Below are positions 1 to 5,037 of a stretch of 8,767 bases of DNA, one piece after another. Position 1 is the stretch's first letter. Each line of letters opens with the position of its first letter. Made by a program: the position numbers and the translations under genes. Under the pieces are notes generated by a model that was not told the origin of the DNA, searched no databases, and saw only the letters and a program-made list of their open reading frames with translations. The DNA lies in NCBI GenBank assembly GCA_938016505.1, contig CALLWN010000323.1:1-8767 (forward strand), written 5' to 3'. The stretch comes from an uncultured Sphingomonadaceae bacterium (lineage in GTDB: Bacteria; Pseudomonadota; Alphaproteobacteria; Sphingomonadales; Sphingomonadaceae).

Positions 1-173
<173 letters not shown>

Positions 174-187
174 TCAGCGACCGCCCT

Positions 188-203
188 TGTGCAGCGCAGC
201 ACA
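188..203. repeat. Short inverted repeat TGTGC-N6-GCACA in the PII upstream region
   Basis: The bases TGTGCAGCGCAGCACA form 5-base arms around a 6-base spacer. Outer bases extend the pairing to CCTGTGC/GCACAGG with one bulged T. It lies between the palindrome at 259-275 and the sigma-54 promoter, centred about 58 bases upstream of the predicted start. The half-site order (GTGC before GCAC) is opposite to the NtrC consensus, so it may be a different operator or chance. Confidence 0.3.
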
Positions 204-258
204 GGCCGCTCCGGATCTGCCCAGAATTTGAGCGGCATCGGTGGGCTTGGTCTTGTTG

Positions 259-275
259 TGCCCAAGCCTTGGGCA
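259..275 (-). promoter_or_regulatory. 17-base palindrome TGCCCAAGCCTTGGGCA, candidate enhancer (NtrC-like) upstream of the sigma-54 promoter
   Basis: Two perfect 8-base arms (TGCCCAAG / CTTGGGCA) flank one central base. The centre at 267 is about 129 bases upstream of the predicted PII transcription start, a normal distance for an activator of a sigma-54 promoter. Its TGCCCA-N5-TGGGCA layout has the length and symmetry of NtrC sites (TGCACC-N5-GGTGCA) but differs at two positions in each arm, so the identity of the binding protein is uncertain. It also begins 9 bases after the stop of the DUF2007 gene and could be a hairpin ending that transcript, but no T-run follows it on the minus strand. 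Confidence 0.45.
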
Positions 276-283
276 GACCCTGG

Positions 284-505
284 TCAGCCGTCGGCTTCGC
301 CAATCAGCGCCTGCGCTGCGGCGAGGTCGCGTGCGGGGACCATGAGCCGGACCCCGGGGTCACCTCCGCCGAGGAGCCCAACGAAGCCGGAGTCGAACAG
401 CCGTGCGTCGATCCCTCCGGCCCGCAGCCATCCGGCGAGGATTTCGGCGAGCACCACGTCGTTGAGGCGGGCCGCTTCCGCCAGCGGCCCGTCGAGCGCT
501 GTCAT
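284..505 (-). CDS. DUF2007-domain small protein (putative signal-transducing protein)
   Basis: This is a 73-residue protein of the DUF2007 family (called putative signal-transducing proteins in databases). Its biochemical role is unknown. The typical layout is visible: an N-terminal helix (residues about 10-28) reading LNDVVLAEILAGWLRAGGI, then IDARLFDS, a glycine-rich turn GLLGGGDPG, and the closing strand-helix VRLMVPARDLAAAQALI. The length is normal for the family. The start ATG overlaps the tldD stop by one base (TGATG), so it is almost certainly translationally coupled to tldD and made from the same transcript. No signal peptide or membrane segment is visible. The link to TldD is positional only; no function in proteolysis should be assumed. 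Confidence 0.82.
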   Translation of the reverse strand: MTALDGPLAEAARLNDVVLAEILAGWLRAGGIDARLFDSGFVGLLGGGDPGVRLMVPARDLAAAQALIGEADG

Positions 506-1905
506 CAGGCGGTGCCGCCCACCGTCAGCCGGTCGACGAGGAGCGTCGGCTGGCCGACGCCGGCCGGCACCGACTGGCCGCCCTTGCCACAGGTTCCGAT
601 GCCGGGGTCGAGCGCCAGGTCGTTGCCGATCGCAATGATCCGCTGCATGACCTCCGGGCCATTGCCGATCAGCGTTGCGCCCTTGATCGGCGCGCCGAGC
701 CTGCCGTTTTCGATCCGGTAGGCTTCGGTGCAGGAGAAGACGAACTTGCCCGAGACGATGTCGACCTGGCCGCCGCCGAAGCTCTTGGCATAGATGCCGC
801 GGTTGACCCGCGCGATGATCGCCCCGGGGTCCTCGGTGCCTGCCGCCATGAAGGTGTTCGTCATCCGCGGCATCGGCGCATGGGCGAAGCTCTCGCGCCG
901 GCCGTTGCCGGTTTCGGGCACGCCCATCAGGCGCGCATTCAGCCGGTCCTGCATGTAGCCGCAGAGATAGCCATCCTCGATGAGGACCGTGCGCGCGGTC
1001 GGCGTGCCTTCGTCATCGACGCTGAGCGACCCGCGCCGCCCCTCGATCGTGCCATCGTCGATGACGGTGACGCCGGGTGCTGCCACCCGCTCGCCGACCC
1101 GGCCCGCGAAGATGGACGACCCCTTGCGATTGAAATCCCCCTCGAGCCCGTGGCCGACCGCCTCGTGGAGCAGGATGCCGGGCCAGCCGGGGCCAAGCAC
1201 GACCGGCATTTCGCCCGCCGGCGCCGGCTCGGCCTCGAGATTGACGAGCGCCTGGGCGAGCGCCCGGGCCACCGCGTCCTGCCATACGCCCTCGTCGAGC
1301 AGGTGGTCGGGCGCAGTGCGCCCGCCAAGACCCCAGCTCCCGGACTCGCGGCGGCCCTTGGCCTCGGCCACGATTCCGACATTCAGGCGCACCAGCGGTC
1401 GGATGTCGCGCACCCGGGTGCCGTCGGCGCGGACGATGTCGACGAGCGACCAGGAGGCGGCGAGCGACGCAGACACCTGCGCGACCCGCGGGTCGGCGGC
1501 GCGGGCATGGGCATCGATCGCCTGGAGCAGGGCAACCTTGCGGTCGAACGGGATGGCCGCAAGCGGGTTTGCGTCGGTGTAGAGTCGCGCGTTGGTGCCG
1601 CGCGGCGCGGGCGCGGGCCCATGACCCCGGCCGACGAGCGCGAGCGTCTCCGCTGCCCGGGCGATGGCCCTGGCGCTCAGGTCGGTCGAATGGGCGAAGC
1701 CGGTCGTCTCGCCGGCCACGGCGCGAAGGCCGAACCCACGCATCGTGTCGAAGCTCGCCGTCTTCAACCGACCATCGTCGAAGCCGAGCGCCTCGGAGAC
1801 GGCATATTGCAGAAAGAGTTCGCCATCGTCGAAGCGCGCCAGGTGGCGGCGGGCGAGGGTGGCGGCCTCGTCGGGATCGAGGTCTCCGTAGAGCAGAATG
1901 TCCAT
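505..1905 (-). CDS. tldD: TldD, metalloprotease subunit of the TldD/TldE complex
   Basis: TldD forms a heterodimer with TldE (PmbA) that degrades unfolded peptides. In E. coli it matures microcin B17 and clears the antitoxin CcdA. TldD carries the zinc site. Here the signature HEAVGHGLEGDFNRKG contains the HExxxH motif at H247-E248-H252. The cysteine in GTCGKGGQSVPAGVGQP (C439) matches the conserved third ligand region near the C-terminus. The N-terminal domain has the family words GELFLQY, DDGRLKTASFDT and GFGLRAVAGE. At 466 residues it is close to the 481 of E. coli TldD, so it is complete. The start ATG at 1905 has only a weak ribosome-binding site (CTGGA), but no better start fits. It lies 48 bases downstream of bdhA on the same strand and overlaps the DUF2007 gene by one base. 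The partner tldE is not in this window. Confidence 0.96.
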   Translation of the reverse strand: MDILLYGDLDPDEAATLARRHLARFDDGELFLQYAVSEALGFDDGRLKTASFDTMRGFGLRAVAGETTGFAHSTDLSARAIARAAETLALVGRGHGPAPAPRGTNARLYTDANPLAAIPFDRKVALLQAIDAHARAADPRVAQVSASLAASWSLVDIVRADGTRVRDIRPLVRLNVGIVAEAKGRRESGSWGLGGRTAPDHLLDEGVWQDAVARALAQALVNLEAEPAPAGEMPVVLGPGWPGILLHEAVGHGLEGDFNRKGSSIFAGRVGERVAAPGVTVIDDGTIEGRRGSLSVDDEGTPTARTVLIEDGYLCGYMQDRLNARLMGVPETGNGRRESFAHAPMPRMTNTFMAAGTEDPGAIIARVNRGIYAKSFGGGQVDIVSGKFVFSCTEAYRIENGRLGAPIKGATLIGNGPEVMQRIIAIGNDLALDPGIGTCGKGGQSVPAGVGQPTLLVDRLTVGGTA

Positions 1906-1953
1906 GATCCAGATGTAGCGCCCTGGCGTCCGGACCCCAGAGGCGGCTTGCCG

Positions 1954-2736
1954 CTATTCCATGTGCCAGCCGTGGCTGATGATCAGCGACTGGCCGGTCA
2001 GCGCTGCGCTCGGGAAGCTGGCGAGGAAGACGGCGGCCTCGGCGACGTCGGCAAGCGTCGTGAACTCGCCATCGACCGTGTCTTTGAGCATGATGGTCTT
2101 CACCACCTCCTCCTCGGAGATGCCGAACTCCCTTGCCTGCTCGGGGATCTGCTTCTCGACGAGCGGGGTGAGCACGAAGCCCGGGCAGATGACATTGGCG
2201 CGGATGCCGTGGGGCGCGCCCTCCTTCGCAACCGTGCGGGCAAGCCCGAGAAGCCCGTGCTTGGCGGTCACATAGGGCGCCTTCAGCTTCGAGGCGGTCT
2301 TGGAGTGCACCGAGCCCATGTAGAGGATGGTGCCGCCCCGCCCCGAGACCTGCATGTGCCGCATCGCCGCGCGCGTGGTGAGAAACGCGCCGTCGAGGTG
2401 GATCGCCAGCACCCGCCGCCAGTCGGCGAGCGTGAAATCGACCAGTGGCGACACGATCTGGATCCCGGCATTGGCCACCAGAATGTCGAGGCCGCCAAGT
2501 CTCTCGATGACGGCCGCAGTCCCGGAATCGACTGCAGCCTCGTCGGCCACGTCCATCGCGACCGCCATCGCGGTTGCGCCCGAAGGGTCGAGCGCGTGTG
2601 CCACCTCGAGGGCCCGGTCGTGGGCGAGATCGGCGATGCCGACCTTCGCACCCTCGCGGTGAAAGGCCTCGGCAATGGCCCGGCCGATCCCGCTCGCCGC
2701 TCCTGTCACCATTGCCACCTTGCTCTTCAGTCGCAT
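1954..2736 (-). CDS. bdhA: D-3-hydroxybutyrate dehydrogenase (short-chain dehydrogenase)
   Basis: This enzyme interconverts 3-hydroxybutyrate and acetoacetate with NAD in polyhydroxybutyrate and ketone-body metabolism. The 260-residue protein has the short-chain dehydrogenase fold: the cofactor loop TGAASGIG (residues 11-18), D62 for adenine, NAG at 89-91, catalytic S142 in MGSVHS, and YVTAK (Y155, K159). The words specific to 3-hydroxybutyrate dehydrogenases are NAGIQ, AKHGLLGL, CPGFVLTPLVEKQIPEQA and the C-terminal GQSLIISHGWHM. The asparagine usually found in the catalytic tetrad is His113 (AIHLDGAF), which I recall as normal for one branch of this enzyme. The start ATG is preceded by GGGAG six bases upstream. 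It opens the minus-strand block and is divergent from the acyltransferase gene. Substrate assignment is by family resemblance, without a test. Confidence 0.92.
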   Translation of the reverse strand: MRLKSKVAMVTGAASGIGRAIAEAFHREGAKVGIADLAHDRALEVAHALDPSGATAMAVAMDVADEAAVDSGTAAVIERLGGLDILVANAGIQIVSPLVDFTLADWRRVLAIHLDGAFLTTRAAMRHMQVSGRGGTILYMGSVHSKTASKLKAPYVTAKHGLLGLARTVAKEGAPHGIRANVICPGFVLTPLVEKQIPEQAREFGISEEEVVKTIMLKDTVDGEFTTLADVAEAAVFLASFPSAALTGQSLIISHGWHME

Positions 2737-2874
2737 GGGAGTCTCCCGTTACCGCTCAAGTCATGGCTGCCGGGGGTTGCCCCGGCGACCGGCATGGCGT
2801 CGTCTTGCGCCGCCATTGTCGAACAGTCGCGGCGCTGCCAAGAGGTGCGCAGTCGCGAAGATGGAGGACTGGAC
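2737..2874. promoter_or_regulatory. Divergent intergenic region between bdhA and the acyltransferase gene, with one hairpin
   Basis: These 138 bases must hold the promoters of both divergent genes, but I find no convincing -35/-10 pair on either strand. The one clear structure is GCCGGGG-GTTG-CCCCGGC at 2769-2786, a 7-base-pair stem with a 4-base loop, which could be an operator or a structured leader of bdhA. The plus-strand end carries the strong GGAGG ribosome-binding site of the acyltransferase gene (2863-2867). Confidence 0.4.
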
Positions 2875-4002
2875 ATGACGGAGCATTCCGTTTCGTGCCT
2901 CGCGGCCTCCAGGCCCCGCACCGTTGCCGCCGAGATGGGTGCCATTCCCTCGCTTGACGGGATTCGGGCGATCGCAGTCGGGGTTGTGTTCGTGTCCCAC
3001 GTCGGGTTCCATGTCCCGGTTCCCGGCGGGTTCGGTGTCACCATCTTCTTCTTCCTGTCGGGCTTTCTCATCACCACCCTGCTCAGCCGCGAGCAGGACA
3101 GGTTCGGCTCAATCTCGCTCAAGGCATTCTACGCAAGGCGAGTGCTACGGCTGATGCCGCCTCTCCTTGTCACCATGACGGGCGCGGTGGCGCTCGCATT
3201 GGGCGGGCTCGTGCCCGCCGATCTCGATCCGGCTGCGCTGCTCTCCCAGCTCTTCTTTTTTTATAATTATTTTGCGGTCGCCACTGGCGACAGGACTTCC
3301 GGAGTTGAAGGGCTTCGGGTCCTCTGGTCGCTTGCAGTTGAAGAGCACTTTTACCTTGTCTTTCCGGTCGTCTTCATGGCATTTGCCCGTGGCAGGCTGC
3401 GGCTCTGGCATTTCGGTGGCATGCTGGTTGCGATTCTGGCGTGGCGCATCTTTCGTTACCATGTTCTCGGCTCAAGCGAATGGGTCATCTATGTCTCGAC
3501 TGATACCCGCTTCGATTCGCTGCTGTGGGGCTGCGTTCTCGCGCTGATGTTGTGGAAGACGGACCTTGGTGCGCGCATGCCCGATCGGTCTGGCATGTGG
3601 CTCCTGATCGGATGTGCGCTGGCTATACTTGCTGTGACCTTCATAATCCGGGATGAAGCCTTTCGCGCAACCTGGCGGTATACGTTCCAGGGCGCCTCGC
3701 TCTTCATCCTGTTCCACTATGCCGTCGCACGCGCCGATCTTCCCCTGTTCCGGCCGCTCCAATGGGCTTGGGTGCGCAGGGTGGGAGTGTGGTCCTACAC
3801 GCTCTATCTCTGCCACCATGTCATCATCTGGGCTCTGCGCGACAATCTGCCGGGCCTTGGATTGATGCAACTTGCCCTGCTGGCGGCCGCTCTTTCGCTC
3901 GGCTGGGCGGCGCTCGTGTGGTTGCTCATCGAGCGGCCGCTCGCCCGCGTCCGCCAACAGCTCACCGGACACCAGCCCAAAGCCGCCCGAGCCAGCGTCT
4001 GA
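2875..4002 (+). CDS. Membrane acyltransferase, OafA/YrhL-type Acyltransferase_3 family
   Basis: This 375-residue integral membrane protein belongs to the family that moves acetyl or other acyl groups onto lipopolysaccharide, exopolysaccharide, peptidoglycan or glycolipid sugars. Family motifs appear in order: SLDGIRAIAV (26-35), the conserved His42 in FVSHVGF, GGFGVTIFFFLSGFLIT (51-67), FYARRVLRLMPPL (85-97) and WSLAVEEHFYLVFP (from W151). About ten hydrophobic segments follow to the C-terminus; no periplasmic SGNH domain is fused. The start ATG is fixed by GGAGG seven bases upstream and by the conserved motif beginning 25 residues in. The frame is open far upstream (to 880) only as an antisense shadow of tldD and bdhA. 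Codon use is looser than in the flanking genes (TTT, AGG, GGA, GCA, CTT, and an A/T-rich run at 3256-3273), suggesting horizontal acquisition. The acceptor molecule cannot be told from the sequence. Confidence 0.93.
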   Translation: MTEHSVSCLAASRPRTVAAEMGAIPSLDGIRAIAVGVVFVSHVGFHVPVPGGFGVTIFFFLSGFLITTLLSREQDRFGSISLKAFYARRVLRLMPPLLVTMTGAVALALGGLVPADLDPAALLSQLFFFYNYFAVATGDRTSGVEGLRVLWSLAVEEHFYLVFPVVFMAFARGRLRLWHFGGMLVAILAWRIFRYHVLGSSEWVIYVSTDTRFDSLLWGCVLALMLWKTDLGARMPDRSGMWLLIGCALAILAVTFIIRDEAFRATWRYTFQGASLFILFHYAVARADLPLFRPLQWAWVRRVGVWSYTLYLCHHVIIWALRDNLPGLGLMQLALLAAALSLGWAALVWLLIERPLARVRQQLTGHQPKAARASV

Positions 4003-4014
4003 CGGTCGTGAGAT

Positions 4015-4036
4015 GGGCAGCACGTGCCCGTTCTCT
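4015..4036 (+). terminator. Weak possible terminator after the acyltransferase gene
   Basis: A short hairpin GGGCA-GCACG-TGCCC (4015-4029) starts 12 bases after the stop codon and is followed by GTTCTCT. The stem is only 5 base pairs and the tail is a poor T-tract, so this is a tentative call. Confidence 0.3.
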
Positions 4037-4251
4037 CGGCGCCGGAATCGAACGCGTTATCGTGTCTGCTCCCCTCCGGTTCCAGAGGACGAAGACCCGT
4101 CACACGATGGTGCTCGGCCGCATGCCGTTGCTCCGGTCGCGCCAGCCCTGCGGCAATCGTGTCGCGCCTGATCGCGCCGCAATCGAGGCTGCGGAGCCCG
4201 ACCGCATCGCAGCGCTGAAGGGTGGCCGTTTCGGCACGGTCAAGAGGTGAA

Positions 4252-4284
4252 ATGCCATGCAACCCGCTGTCGGCAGGCTGCTGA
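4252..4284 (+). other. Possible 10-codon leader ORF in the infC upstream region
   Basis: The frame reads [10 protein letters not shown] then TGA. The stop codon occupies the loop of the hairpin at 4275-4292. The nearby purine-rich AAGAGGTG (4242-4249) is only 2-4 bases from this ATG, closer than ideal, and is better spaced (7 bases) for the in-frame infC ATG at 4257. So translation of this leader is uncertain. It may be chance. Confidence 0.2.
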
Positions 4285-4300
4285 GGCAGCCTTTCCCCTT
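4275..4300 (+). terminator. Candidate attenuator hairpin in the infC leader
   Basis: A 7-base-pair stem AGGCTGC-TGAG-GCAGCCT (4275-4281 with 4286-4292) with a tetraloop is followed by TTCCCCTT. This resembles a weak intrinsic terminator or attenuator 70 bases before the infC start. It would matter only if transcription begins upstream of it; the promoter candidate at 4299-4327 lies downstream. Confidence 0.3.
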
Positions 4301-4347
4301 CACGCCCTGCCGTCGCCACGCTATCTTCATTGCCTGGATTTTCTTTC

Positions 4348-4364
4348 AAGGAGAGACGACCATC
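4348..4364 (+). promoter_or_regulatory. infC: Ribosome-binding site and ATC start of infC
   Basis: AAGGAG at 4348-4353 is followed after 8 bases by ATC at 4362-4364. This is the strongest Shine-Dalgarno sequence near the gene and has no ATG, GTG or TTG at the right distance. The next ATG (4389) has only CAGCCGCCGCGCG before it. Rare AUU/AUC starts are a known feature of infC that lets IF-3 repress its own translation. Confidence 0.75.
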
Positions 4365-4919
4365 CGATCCCCGTTCAGCCGCCGCGCGATGATGCCCGTG
4401 CCCCAGACGCTCAATGGCCCGCGCTACAATGAGTTCATCACCGTTCCCAAGGTCAGGGTGATTGACGAGAATGGTGACAATCTGGGCATCATGTACACCC
4501 GCGAAGCCATTGCGGCAGCACAGGAGGTTGGGCTCGATCTCGTCGAGGTCTCCCCGAACGCCGACCCGCCGGTCTGCAAGTTCCTCGATGTCGGCAAGTT
4601 CAAGTACGAGAGCCAGAAGAAGGCCGCTGCCGCGCGCAAGACCCAAAAGGTTCAGGAAATCAAGGAAATCAAGATGCGGCCGAACATCGATGACCATGAT
4701 TATGAGGTCAAGATGCGGTCGGTCAGGAAGTTTCTCGAAGAGGGCGACAAGGTCAAGCTGACGCTGCGCTTCCGCGGGCGCGAGCTTGCGCATGGTCAGC
4801 TTGGGCTTCGGCTGCTCGAGCGGGTGCGCGACGACTCGGCCGAATATGCCAAGATCGAGCAGGCCCCGCGCATGGAGGGCCGGCAGATGCTGATGATCAT
4901 GGCACCCAAGGCCGCCTGA
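4362..4919 (+). CDS. infC: Translation initiation factor IF-3
   Basis: IF-3 binds the 30S subunit, prevents premature joining with 50S and checks the initiator tRNA-start codon pairing. From ATC at 4362 the protein has 185 residues, normal for the family. The N-terminal domain reads [60 protein letters not shown]. The lysine/arginine-rich linker follows ([23 protein letters not shown]), then the C-terminal domain with [27 protein letters not shown], and [15 protein letters not shown]. The start is discussed in the ribosome-binding-site entry. An ATG at 4257 in the same frame would add 35 non-conserved, partly hydrophobic residues; it has GAGGTG seven bases upstream, so a longer form cannot be fully excluded. 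The gene is not followed by rpmI-rplT as in E. coli, and seems to be transcribed alone. Expected to be autoregulated through the rare start. Confidence 0.96.
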   Translation: MRSPFSRRAMMPVPQTLNGPRYNEFITVPKVRVIDENGDNLGIMYTREAIAAAQEVGLDLVEVSPNADPPVCKFLDVGKFKYESQKKAAAARKTQKVQEIKEIKMRPNIDDHDYEVKMRSVRKFLEEGDKVKLTLRFRGRELAHGQLGLRLLERVRDDSAEYAKIEQAPRMEGRQMLMIMAPKAA

Positions 4920-4927
4920 GCGCGTGG

Positions 4928-4965
4928 CGCCGCGGCGCCCCGCCGCGGCGGGGTCCGGGTTTGCT
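4928..4965 (+). terminator. Strong GC-rich hairpin downstream of infC, likely terminator
   Basis: Eight bases after the infC stop, CGCCGCGGC (4928-4936) pairs with GCCGCGGCG (4942-4950) over a 5-base loop: nine G-C base pairs without mismatch. The region also contains two overlapping perfect palindromes (GGCGCCGCGGCGCC and CCCCGCCGCGGCGGGG), so alternative folds are possible. The tail GGGTCCGGGTTTGCTCC has only a weak T-run, as is common in GC-rich alphaproteobacteria. It separates infC from the patatin gene. Confidence 0.6.
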
Positions 4966-5037
4966 CCAGGATCGAGGCTCGGCATTCCCTGCCGCCCGGC
5001 AAGCTGCTAGACCTCTCTTCCGATACGGAGGGGCGCT

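Larger units (their letters stand above)
4003..4361 (+). other. 359-base gene-free stretch upstream of infC (leader and promoter region)
   Basis: No protein family could be recognised in any frame here. The frames open across it have no conserved words and are typical GC-rich open frames. It contains the weak hairpin at 4015-4029, a tiny ORF at 4252-4284, a hairpin at 4275-4292 and a poor promoter candidate (TTCACG at 4299-4304, 17-base spacer, TATCTT at 4322-4327), which would start transcription near 4334. A T-loop-like word (on the minus strand, TTCGATTCC) was checked as a tRNA and failed. In many bacteria thrS precedes infC; it does not here. Confidence 0.6.

Noticed and set aside
880..2874. 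Very long plus-strand open frame continuing upstream of the acyltransferase
   Set aside because: It lies exactly antisense to tldD and bdhA, both with unmistakable family motifs, and its translation has no recognisable domain. The acyltransferase motifs begin only after the well-marked ATG at 2875.
3256..3275. A/T-rich run resembling a -10 promoter element (TATAAT)
   Set aside because: It lies inside the acyltransferase and encodes the FFFYNYF segment common in this family. There is no partner -35 of good quality and no gene start shortly downstream.
4033..4090. Possible tRNA on the minus strand (T-loop-like TTCGATTCC)
   Set aside because: The T-stem does not pair beyond one base pair and no acceptor stem, D-arm or anticodon arm can be drawn around it.
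3804..4985. 393-residue minus-strand open frame covering infC and its leader
   Set aside because: It is the antisense shadow of infC, with no recognisable domain; it does not explain the 4003-4361 gap.
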